A stretch of DNA of 5,616 bases from Xanthobacteraceae bacterium (GCA_030044035.1 JASHWN010000508.1:1-5616), one strand, 5' to 3'; positions 1 through 5,347 are shown, counted from the stretch's first letter. Notes: a model not told the origin generated them from the letters alone. Made by a program: numbers and translations.

Positions 1-126
1 CGGCGTGATCTGGTAATGGGAGGCATCGGTGGCATAGCGGCCACGCGTGAAGGCGTCGAAATGAATGTCGGCCACGTGCTCCGCCTTGAGGCGGCGTTCC
101 AGGCCCGGGTGCAGCTGCGCGGCCAA
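1..126 (-). CDS. FAD-linked oxidase N-terminus (glycolate/D-lactate oxidase-like), partial
   Basis: Forty-two codons are visible and the rest lies beyond the left edge. The product starts MAAQLHPGLERRLKAE and continues through FDAFTRGRYATDASHYQI (about residues 23-40). The RGRYATDAS-YQI signature is typical of the N-terminal edge of the FAD_binding_4 (PCMH-type) domain in GlcD/D-lactate dehydrogenase proteins, including the large FAD plus Fe-S fusion oxidases; which subtype cannot be told from 42 residues. I chose the TTG start at 126-124 because GGAG (137-134) sits 7 bases upstream. The frame stays open further upstream but is arginine-rich and unlike the family. Such enzymes oxidise 2-hydroxyacids (glycolate, lactate) to 2-oxoacids. 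Divergent placement from a glyoxylate-type aminotransferase fits a glycolate oxidase role, but that is inference. Family assignment is from recognised sequence pattern, not a search. Confidence 0.66.
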   Translation of the reverse strand, partial: MAAQLHPGLERRLKAEHVADIHFDAFTRGRYATDASHYQITP

Positions 127-133
127 TATTCGT

Positions 134-137
134 CTCC
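134..137 (-). promoter_or_regulatory. Ribosome binding site fixing the TTG start of the FAD oxidase
   Basis: On the minus strand the sequence reads GGAG, then 7 bases, then TTG (126-124). No ATG or GTG lies at comparable distance in this frame, so the site argues for a TTG start. Confidence 0.6.
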
Positions 138-181
138 GAACAGGTGTTTTACCTCGCCGCGGCGACGGCGACGAAGAACAC

Positions 182-209
182 TTGACCGCAATCTCGCATC
201 CGCTATTCA
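182..209 (+). promoter_or_regulatory. Candidate sigma70-type promoter for the aminotransferase
   Basis: TTGACC (182-187) matches the -35 consensus at 5 of 6 bases. After a 16-base spacer comes TATTCA (204-209), a poor -10 element. It lies about 80 bases before the ATG at 289, inside the 162-base divergent gap (127-288). I found no convincing promoter for the minus-strand oxidase and no clear operator palindrome in this gap. Confidence 0.25.
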
Positions 210-274
210 ACCTCACAAGCGGCCGCCGCTGGCGCCACCGGCACCAGGCGCTGCCACGACCGAAATTCTTCCAA

Positions 275-280
275 AAGGAG
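275..280 (+). promoter_or_regulatory. Ribosome binding site fixing the aminotransferase start
   Basis: AAGGAG followed by 8 bases and ATG at 289. This strong site shows that the upstream open frame (from position 16) is not translated as part of the enzyme; that stretch also overlaps the divergent oxidase gene. Confidence 0.85.
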
Positions 281-288
281 TATTGGGA

Positions 289-1497
289 ATGCCGCAGAAT
301 GCTTCGCGCGCCGCCGGGCGTCATTTTTTGCAGATTCCGGGGCCGACGCCGCTGCCCGACCGCGTGCTCCGCGCCATGGACACGCCGATCATCGACCATC
401 GCGGTCCGGAATTCGCCAAGCTCGCCAAGCGTTGCCTCGAAGGCGTCAAGACGATTTTCAAGACCACCAATCCCGTCGTCATTTACACCGCTACCGGCAC
501 CGGCGCGTGGGGAGCGGCCCTGGTCAATACGCTGTCGCCCGGCGACCGGGTGCTGATGGTCGAGACCGGCCAGTTCGCCACGCAGTGGAAGGACATGGCG
601 ACCAAGCTCGGGCTCAAGCCGGAATTCATCGCCGGCGATTGGCGCACCGGCGCCGATGCCGCCAAGATCGAGGACCATCTGCGCAAGGACAAGGCGCACG
701 CCATCAAGGCGGTCTGCGTCCTGCATAACGAGACGGCGACCGGCTGCCTGTCGCCGATCGAACCGATCCGCAAGGCGATCGACGCCGCCGGCCATCCGGC
801 GCTGCTGATGGTCGATACTATCTCGTCGCTAGCCTCGACCGACTATCGGCACGACGACTGGGGCGTCGACGTCACCGTCGGCGGCGCCCAGAAAGGGCTG
901 ATGCTGCCGCCCGGCATGTCGTTCAATGCCGTCAGCGACAAGGCGCTGCACGCGGCGAAGTCGTCGAAGCTGCCGAAATCGTTCTGGTCGTGGGACGACA
1001 TGCTCACCATGAACAAGGTCGGCTTCTTTCCCTACACGCCGGCGACGCAGATGCTGCAGGGCCTCGCGGTGTCGATCGACATGCTGCACGAGGAAGGGCT
1101 CGACAATGTGTTTGCCCGGCACGCGCGGCTTGCCGAGGCGACGCGCCGCGCAGTGCGCGCCTGGGGCCTCGAAATCCTGTGCCGCGAAGCGAAATACTAT
1201 TCGCCGACCATCACGGCGGTGCTGCTGCCCGACGGCCACGACGCCGACGCGTTCCGCAGCCTGGCGCTGGAGACCTTCAACATCTCCTACGGCGCCAGCT
1301 TCGGTCCCTACGCCAAAAAATATTTCCGCATCGGCCATCTCGGCGACGTCAACGACGGCTGGATGATGGGCGTGCTGGCGGTGACCGAGATGGCGCTGTC
1401 GCTTGCCGGCATCCCGCACAAAAAGGGCGGCGTGCAGGCGGCGATGGATTACATCGTCTCGGCGCAGAGCCGCGCCTCGCGCGTCGCGGCGGAGTAG
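289..1497 (+). CDS. Serine/alanine-glyoxylate aminotransferase (class V PLP enzyme)
   Basis: A 402-residue, cytosolic fold-type I PLP aminotransferase, the usual length for bacterial serine-glyoxylate aminotransferases. Visible landmarks: PGPTPLP near the N-terminus (18-23), DHRGPEF (36-42), TGTGAW (69-74; binds the cofactor phosphate, with the Trp as the likely PLP-stacking residue), HNETATG (from about 147), Asp176 in MVDTISS (pairs with the pyridine nitrogen), Lys202 in GGAQKGLMLPPG (Schiff-base lysine) and Arg347 in FRIGHLG (substrate carboxylate). All expected catalytic residues are present. The family moves an amino group from serine or alanine to glyoxylate, giving glycine plus hydroxypyruvate or pyruvate, as in the serine cycle or photorespiration-like glyoxylate disposal. 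The preferred donor cannot be read from sequence, and other 2-oxoacid acceptors are possible. The start is set by AAGGAG 8 bases before the ATG. A repeat-filled gap separates it from the convergent ligase. Confidence 0.93.
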   Translation: MPQNASRAAGRHFLQIPGPTPLPDRVLRAMDTPIIDHRGPEFAKLAKRCLEGVKTIFKTTNPVVIYTATGTGAWGAALVNTLSPGDRVLMVETGQFATQWKDMATKLGLKPEFIAGDWRTGADAAKIEDHLRKDKAHAIKAVCVLHNETATGCLSPIEPIRKAIDAAGHPALLMVDTISSLASTDYRHDDWGVDVTVGGAQKGLMLPPGMSFNAVSDKALHAAKSSKLPKSFWSWDDMLTMNKVGFFPYTPATQMLQGLAVSIDMLHEEGLDNVFARHARLAEATRRAVRAWGLEILCREAKYYSPTITAVLLPDGHDADAFRSLALETFNISYGASFGPYAKKYFRIGHLGDVNDGWMMGVLAVTEMALSLAGIPHKKGGVQAAMDYIVSAQSRASRVAAE

Positions 1498-1516
1498 TAC
1501 GCCGCCAATTCCCTTG

Positions 1517-1585
1517 CGCTCGTCCCCGCGAAAGCGGGGACCCAGTTGCACCAATTCTGGATTCCCGCTTTCGCGGGAATGAGCG
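1517..1585. repeat. REPIN-like double hairpin, copy 1 (convergent intergenic)
   Basis: Two 29-base arms in inverted orientation (1517-1545 and 1557-1585) flank an 11-base spacer. Each arm is itself a hairpin with an 8-bp stem: GTCCCCGC/GCGGGGAC with loop GAAA (1522-1541), and ATTCCCGC/GCGGGAAT with loop TTTC (1561-1580). The left arm and the reverse complement of the right arm agree at 25 of 29 positions. The four differences form two compensatory pairs that keep both stems intact. The element occupies most of the 112-base gap between the two converging genes, so it may also stop transcription from both sides. No U-tract follows either stem, so it is not a classical intrinsic terminator. A second copy lies at 3779-3866. 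Confidence 0.88.
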
Positions 1586-1609
1586 GAAATATAAGCGTCT
1601 TCAGCATGG

Positions 1610-3886
1610 CTAAGCCTCCGCGGCCTGCATCAGCACGTCGAGGGCGAGTGCGCCTTTGGCGTAGACGACCAGCGGATTGATCTCGATCTCGACGATGCGC
1701 GGATCGGCGCGCAGGAGCGCGCCGAGGCGCAGCGCGCAGTCGGCGACGGCGTCGAGGTCGGCAGGCGGCGCGCCGCGGTGGCCGCAAAACAGCGCCGCGC
1801 CTTTGAGCTTGCGCAGCTCCGCGATGATGGTATCGCGCGGCAGGTCGGCGGCGAGGAGCCGCACGTCGGCGAGCGCCTCGATCCACAGGCCGCCGAGGCC
1901 GACGGTGAGGATCGGACCCCAGCCGCGCTCGCGCCCCGCGCCCACGACCATTTCGATACCCGGCGCCGCCATCGCCTCGACCAGCATGCCGTCGAGCACA
2001 AGACCGGGACGCGTCTTGGCGATGTTCGCGGCGATACTGTCCCACGCCTGCGCCAATGAGGCCGCGTCGGCGATATTGAGAATGACGCCGCCCACGTCAC
2101 TCTTATGCGCGAGCGCTGCGGCTTGCGCCTTCAGCGCCACCGGAAAGCCGACGCGGCGCGCGATCGTGAGCGCCTGGTCGGGATCGCGCGCCAACTCGCC
2201 GCGCGGCACGGCAACGCCGAGCGCGGCGACAAACGCTTTGCCCTGATACTCGGCAAGCGCGCCTGCCGCCTTTGTTTCGTTGGCGGCCGGGGGAATTTGC
2301 GGCAGCGGCTGTGGCAAAGGGACAGATTCGGCGCGCCGTTCCGCCGTCGTCGCGGCGTTGCCGTACCAAGTGACGCGCGCGAGCGCGCGCAACGCACGGT
2401 CCGGCGAGCGAAAAAACGCCAGACCTTTTTGCCGTAACGTGGCGGCGAACTCGGCCGGCAGCGGCGTCTCGTCGCCCATGGTGGCGACCGCAACCGGCTT
2501 TTTCAGATCGGCGACGCCGGCGACGATGGCGTTCGCCTTGTCCATGGCAAAACGCGGCGCGCCGGCGACGATGGCGACCAGCAGCGAGCCCATGGCCGGA
2601 TCGGCAAGCAGATGCGCGGCGGTGCGGCCCAAAATGCTGGCGTCGCGGATGCTCATCGCCGTCACATCGACCGGGTTTTCGATCGCCGCGAATGGCGGCA
2701 GCACCGCCTTGATGCCGGCCGCGCAATCCGCCGACAGCGCCGGCAAATCCAGTCCGATCGTGTCGGCGAGGTCGAGCGCGTAGCCCTTGAACGCGCCCGA
2801 ATTGGTCATCACCGCCGCGCCCTTGCTCGGCGCTTGCGCAAAGCGGGCAAAAATCTCGGCGGTGTCGATCAGCTCGTCGAGCGTCTCGACCAATACCACC
2901 GCTTCGCGGGCGACCAGCGCCGCCATCACCGCATGATTGTCCGTCATGGCGCCGGTGTGGCTCCGCGCCGACGCCTGCGCGCGTTTGCTGCGGCCCGGAT
3001 GCATGAGCACGATCGGCTTGTTTTTCGCCCGCGCCCGCGCCGCCAGCGCGAGGAACAGCGCGGGGCGGCGTACCTCCTCCATGAACAAGACGATGACGCC
3101 GGTTGCGTCGTCGTCGATCAGGAACGCCAAAAAGTCCTCGGTGGTGAGCTGCGCCTCGTTGCCGGTGGACACGACGCACGACAGCGCCAGCTCCTTGGCC
3201 GCGAGCGCCAGCCGCAGGGTCGAGCACATCGCGCCGCTTTGCGTGAGCACGCCGACGCCGCGGCTGGCTCCTTGCTTTCCCTGCCCCGCTTGCGGGGGAG
3301 GGTAGGGAGGGGGCAACAGCGACAGCGGCTCGAAGGTCAGCGCGACCTTGTCGGTGAGGTTGGCGAAGCCGATGCAATTCGGCCCGCACAGCGCCATGCC
3401 ATGGTCGCGCGCGATGTGCGCCATCGCGTCCTGCGCGGCACGGCCCTCGTCGTCCATCTCGGCAAAGCCGGAAGCGAACACCAGCGCGGCGCCGATCTTG
3501 CGGCGCGCGCAGGCGGCCATCGCCTCGACCGTTGCCTGCCGCGGCACGGCCAGCACCGCGGCATCGACGCCTTCCGGCAGCTCATCGATCGCGGCAAGAC
3601 AGGCGCGGCCGGCGATCTGTTTGTTGGTTCGGCTCACCAGATAAATGTCGCCGGCAAAGCCGACGCGCAGCAGATTGTCGAGCACGTTGGCGCCGAGCGA
3701 TCCCGGCTCGGGAGATATCCCCACGACGGCGACCGAGCGTGGTCGCAAGAGCCGCGTCAATCCTGCGGCTTCATATTGCGCTCGTCCCCGCGAAAGCGGG
3801 GACCCAGTAGGCGTGCTCAAGGGGGTAGCTCCCCCCGCTGGATTCCCGCTTGTGCGGGAATGAGCGGATGAACCGCGCAGCGTCAC
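1610..3886 (-). CDS. NDP-forming acyl-CoA ligase, FerA-like (acetate-CoA ligase family)
   Basis: Predicted 758 residues from the GTG at 3886. It converts a carboxylic acid, CoA and ATP (or GTP) to acyl-CoA, NDP and phosphate via a phosphohistidine. Domains: CoA-binding Rossmann domain (about 44-145, opening LLRPRSVAVVGIS); succinyl-CoA-synthetase-like region with GPNCIGFAN (168-176) and VLTQSGAM (213-220); SHTGA (309-313), His310 matching the phosphohistidine of succinyl-CoA synthetase alpha; then an ATP-grasp domain (about 545-755) with HKSDVGGV (594-601) and EIEINPLVV (733-741). The catalytic set looks complete. GTG overlaps the lyase stop by 4 bases (GTGA), suggesting coupled translation, although no good ribosome site precedes it; a TTG at 3760 is the alternative start. 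Residues about 7-36 and 189-206 come from palindromic repeats read in frame. The lyase neighbour suggests a ferulate/coumarate-type substrate, as for Sphingobium FerA; a general short-chain acyl ligase is the alternative. Confidence 0.92.
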   Translation of the reverse strand: MTLRGSSAHSRTSGNPAGGATPLSTPTGSPLSRGRAQYEAAGLTRLLRPRSVAVVGISPEPGSLGANVLDNLLRVGFAGDIYLVSRTNKQIAGRACLAAIDELPEGVDAAVLAVPRQATVEAMAACARRKIGAALVFASGFAEMDDEGRAAQDAMAHIARDHGMALCGPNCIGFANLTDKVALTFEPLSLLPPPYPPPQAGQGKQGASRGVGVLTQSGAMCSTLRLALAAKELALSCVVSTGNEAQLTTEDFLAFLIDDDATGVIVLFMEEVRRPALFLALAARARAKNKPIVLMHPGRSKRAQASARSHTGAMTDNHAVMAALVAREAVVLVETLDELIDTAEIFARFAQAPSKGAAVMTNSGAFKGYALDLADTIGLDLPALSADCAAGIKAVLPPFAAIENPVDVTAMSIRDASILGRTAAHLLADPAMGSLLVAIVAGAPRFAMDKANAIVAGVADLKKPVAVATMGDETPLPAEFAATLRQKGLAFFRSPDRALRALARVTWYGNAATTAERRAESVPLPQPLPQIPPAANETKAAGALAEYQGKAFVAALGVAVPRGELARDPDQALTIARRVGFPVALKAQAAALAHKSDVGGVILNIADAASLAQAWDSIAANIAKTRPGLVLDGMLVEAMAAPGIEMVVGAGRERGWGPILTVGLGGLWIEALADVRLLAADLPRDTIIAELRKLKGAALFCGHRGAPPADLDAVADCALRLGALLRADPRIVEIEINPLVVYAKGALALDVLMQAAEA
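3273..3320. repeat. GC-rich palindromic repeat embedded in the ligase coding sequence
   Basis: An imperfect hairpin runs over 3279-3302: CCCT (3279-3282) pairs with AGGG (3299-3302), a G/G mismatch follows, and CCCCGC (3284-3289) pairs with GCGGGG (3292-3297) around a TT loop. A G-rich tract, GGTAGGGAGGGGGC, continues on the plus strand. In the ligase frame it encodes a low-complexity stretch rich in Pro, Gln and Gly (about residues 189-206, including PPPYPPPQAGQG) between VALTFEPL and VGVLTQSG. Relatives of the family usually have only a short loop there, by memory. The style resembles dispersed C/G-rich repeats found between genes in alphaproteobacteria. This is the only copy in the window, so repeat status is inferred. 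Confidence 0.55.
3779..3866. repeat. REPIN-like hairpin repeat, copy 2 (in the ligase 5' region)
   Basis: The left arm 3779-3807 is identical to the copy 1 left arm over 29 bases. The right arm 3838-3866 differs from copy 1 only in the hairpin loop (TTGT instead of TTTC), with the 8-bp stem ATTCCCGC/GCGGGAAT unchanged. The spacer is longer (3808-3837, 30 bases) and holds a third small hairpin, GGGGG (3821-3825) with CCCCC. Identity with copy 1 extends a few bases outside both arms (TTG before, GA after). It lies just after the lyase stop and either encodes about 30 residues of the ligase N-terminus or forms a structured leader in the shared mRNA, depending on the ligase start. Confidence 0.88.
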
Positions 3887-4734
3887 GATGACGAGTCGCG
3901 GCGGTAGGCGGCGAGGCCGGGCCGGTAGGATTTGTCGTCGAGGAATTGCGCCATGCCTTTTTCGCGGCCCTTTTCCGGATCGAGGAAGCGCAGCTGGTCG
4001 AGCTTGGCGAACAGATAATCCTCGGCGTCTTCCCACGGCATGTCGCGCACGCGGCGGGTGGCATGCTTGGCGATGCGCAGCGCCATCGGATTTTTTTCCA
4101 GCAGCGTGGCCGCGAGTTTTTGCACGCGCGGGCGCAACTCGGCGCGCGGCACCGCTTCGTTGACGAGCCCCATGGCGGCGGCCTTGCGGCCGTCGAAGGT
4201 CTCGCCGGTCATGATGTAGTACATGGCGTCGCGCTGGCCCATGACGGACGCCACCGCCTTGGTGACGGTGCCGGCCGGGATGATGCCCCAGTTGATCTCG
4301 GAGAGGCCGAAGGTGGCGTCGTCGGCCGCAATGGCGAGGTCGCAGGCGATCAGCGAATTAAACGCGCCGCCAAAGCACCAGCCGTTGACCATGGCGATGG
4401 TCGGCTTGCCGTAATATTGCAGCCGCTTCCACTGCGCCAGGGCGCTCCTGCGCATGATCTTCAGCCGCTCGTCGTAGGACAGCTTGTCGGTGGCGCGGAA
4501 ATATTCGCGCAAATCCATGCCCGACGAGTAGGCTTCGCCGGCGCCGGTGAGCACCACGACGCCGCAGCGCGCGTCGCTCTCCAGCGCCTCGAACACGTCG
4601 AGCATCTCGAACGACAGCGTCGGGTTGATGGCGTTGCGTTTTTCCGGCCGGTTCATGGTCACCCAGGCGACGCGGTCGGCGATCTCGACCAGAACGGTGT
4701 TGCCGCCAGGGAGCGGGGCGGGGATTGTGCTCAT
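3883..4734 (-). CDS. p-Hydroxycinnamoyl-CoA hydratase/lyase (vanillin-synthase type crotonase)
   Basis: 283 residues of the enoyl-CoA hydratase superfamily, closely matching bacterial hydroxycinnamoyl-CoA hydratase/lyases (Ech/HCHL/FerB/CouA). These hydrate feruloyl- or coumaroyl-CoA and then cleave it by retro-aldol reaction to vanillin or 4-hydroxybenzaldehyde plus acetyl-CoA. Landmarks: MNRPEKRNAINPTL (27-40), GMDLREYF (72-79), MVNGWCFGG (115-123), FGLSEINWG (142-150), YYIMTGETF (172-180), LLEKNP (211-216), EDYLFAKLDQ (238-247), FLDDKS (264-269). Against the Pseudomonas fluorescens enzyme recalled from memory, essential Glu143 is kept (Glu146), as are Met70 (Met73) and Tyr75 (Tyr78), but Ser123 is Asn126 and Tyr239 is Phe242. 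Start: ATG at 4734 has AGAAG 8 bases upstream; ATG at 4740 is only 2 bases from it, and the open frame to 4824 adds non-family sequence. No clear promoter or terminator was found in the 89-base gap to hicB (4735-4823). The stop overlaps the ligase start. Confidence 0.93.
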   Translation of the reverse strand: MSTIPAPLPGGNTVLVEIADRVAWVTMNRPEKRNAINPTLSFEMLDVFEALESDARCGVVVLTGAGEAYSSGMDLREYFRATDKLSYDERLKIMRRSALAQWKRLQYYGKPTIAMVNGWCFGGAFNSLIACDLAIAADDATFGLSEINWGIIPAGTVTKAVASVMGQRDAMYYIMTGETFDGRKAAAMGLVNEAVPRAELRPRVQKLAATLLEKNPMALRIAKHATRRVRDMPWEDAEDYLFAKLDQLRFLDPEKGREKGMAQFLDDKSYRPGLAAYRRDSSS

Positions 4735-4823
4735 CGTCATCGCTTCTGCACCGGTTAAATTGAATCTGAAGAGATTACCCGCCGCATGAGCAGCGGCACG
4801 AGTGGAATCCCGCAATCTCCGCA

Positions 4824-5030
4824 CTATGCATCGACGTATTCTGCCATGCTGGTCGGCACCGGCACTTGCAGACCGTCGGCCTTAAGACCCTCAATGTGGA
4901 ATCGGATCGCATCGCGGATCTCGGCTTCGACTTCGGTAACGGTTGCCCCGGTAGCAACACAACCTGGCAGGTCCGGCACGTACGCAGAATAGTTGCCGTC
5001 CGCCTGCTCGATCACTATCGCGTAGCGCAT
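4824..5030 (-). CDS. hicB: HicB-family antitoxin
   Basis: 68 residues beginning MRYAIVIEQADGNYSAYVPDLPGC. The Y-A-x-V-PDLPGC pattern (about 15-24), followed by a helix EAEIRDAIRFHIEGLKADG (35-53), is typical of the HicB-like (UPF0150) antitoxin fold, a partly degraded RNase H-like domain. In the family this protein binds and blocks the HicA mRNA interferase. It is short and ends soon after the core fold, with no visible C-terminal helix-turn-helix or ribbon-helix-helix, so DNA-binding autoregulation is doubtful. Start: ATG at 5030, which shares one base with the hicA stop, has AAGGAG (5044-5039) 8 bases upstream inside the end of hicA. A GTG at 5033 is possible but too close to that site. The tight overlap implies coupled expression of toxin and antitoxin. 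Confidence 0.88.
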   Translation of the reverse strand: MRYAIVIEQADGNYSAYVPDLPGCVATGATVTEVEAEIRDAIRFHIEGLKADGLQVPVPTSMAEYVDA

Positions 5031-5224
5031 CACTTCCGCTCCTTTAGCCCGGCCTGTTTTAGCACGCTGTTCAGTGTGCCGCGGGCGATGTCATCCGACA
5101 GCTTGCCCGCGATGGTAACACGGCCGGGTTTGACGGGGTGCTTGAACTGTCGATGCGATCCTCGCACGGCAATCTCGGACCAACCGTCCTGTTCGACCAG
5201 CTGTATCACGTCTCGGACTTTCAC
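5030..5224 (-). CDS. hicA: HicA-family mRNA interferase toxin
   Basis: 64 residues from a GTG start, reading MKVRDVIQLVEQDGW, the usual HicA opening, then RGSHRQFKHP (21-30), KPGRVTIAGK (32-41) and GTLNSVLKQAGL (49-60). The GSH-x-QF-KHP motif holds the catalytic histidine (His24) of the double-stranded-RNA-binding-like HicA fold, which cleaves mRNA and slows growth when free of HicB. All hallmark positions are present, so it looks intact. The GTG at 5224 is chosen because it places the protein start exactly where the family begins; the upstream open frame in the same phase matches nothing. No good ribosome site precedes the GTG, which may keep toxin output low relative to hicB, whose site is strong. 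An 11-residue open frame ends at the GTG (TGA overlap). Confidence 0.88.
   Translation of the reverse strand: MKVRDVIQLVEQDGWSEIAVRGSHRQFKHPVKPGRVTIAGKLSDDIARGTLNSVLKQAGLKERK
5039..5044 (-). promoter_or_regulatory. hicB ribosome binding site within the end of hicA
   Basis: AAGGAG on the minus strand, 8 bases before the ATG at 5030. It decides between the ATG at 5030 and the GTG at 5033, and it contrasts with the lack of a good site before hicA. Confidence 0.75.
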
Positions 5225-5347
5225 GCAGCGACTATCCGGATGATGTGAATCCTCATTGAAACGTATCGATGCCCTGCACACAACTCTGCCTAATTCAGCA
5301 GCAAATCTTGCTCCAGTGAGCTCGGTGTGCCAATGCGTGATGAAATT

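Noticed and set aside
16..288. Open extension of the aminotransferase frame upstream of the ATG at 289
   Set aside because: The strong AAGGAG at 275-280 and the family-like start at 289 fix the gene. The extension is Arg/Pro-rich, unlike the family, and overlaps the divergent oxidase gene.
829..1554. 241-codon minus-strand frame opposite the aminotransferase
   Set aside because: Shadow frame that begins inside the repeat and has Arg/His-rich, motif-free sequence.
1517..1585. CRISPR array or classical intrinsic terminator
   Set aside because: There are only two inverted arms with an 11-base spacer, not direct repeats with regular spacers. Neither hairpin is followed by a T-run. A terminator-like effect remains possible but is not shown.
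2310..2340. Proline-rich linker VPLPQPLPQIPP of the ligase as a third inserted repeat
   Set aside because: It sits at the expected junction before the ATP-grasp domain, where linkers vary, and the DNA shows no hairpin or similarity to the other repeats.
2612..3871. 419-codon open frame on the plus strand opposite the ligase
   Set aside because: Composition is Arg/His/Gln-rich with no recognisable motif. It mirrors the third-position GC bias of the ligase and crosses both repeats.
3946..4758. 270-codon open frame on the plus strand opposite the lyase
   Set aside because: Antisense shadow of a clearly real gene, His/Gly/Arg-rich, without a plausible fold or ribosome site.
4781..4797. Hairpin GCCGC/GCGGC between hicB and the lyase gene as a terminator
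   Set aside because: Only a 5-bp stem with a 7-base loop and no following T-tract, so too weak to call.
4735..4824. N-terminal extension of the hydratase/lyase to 4824
   Set aside because: The added 30 residues do not match the family. AGAAG at correct spacing supports the ATG at 4734, and the extension would run into the hicB stop.
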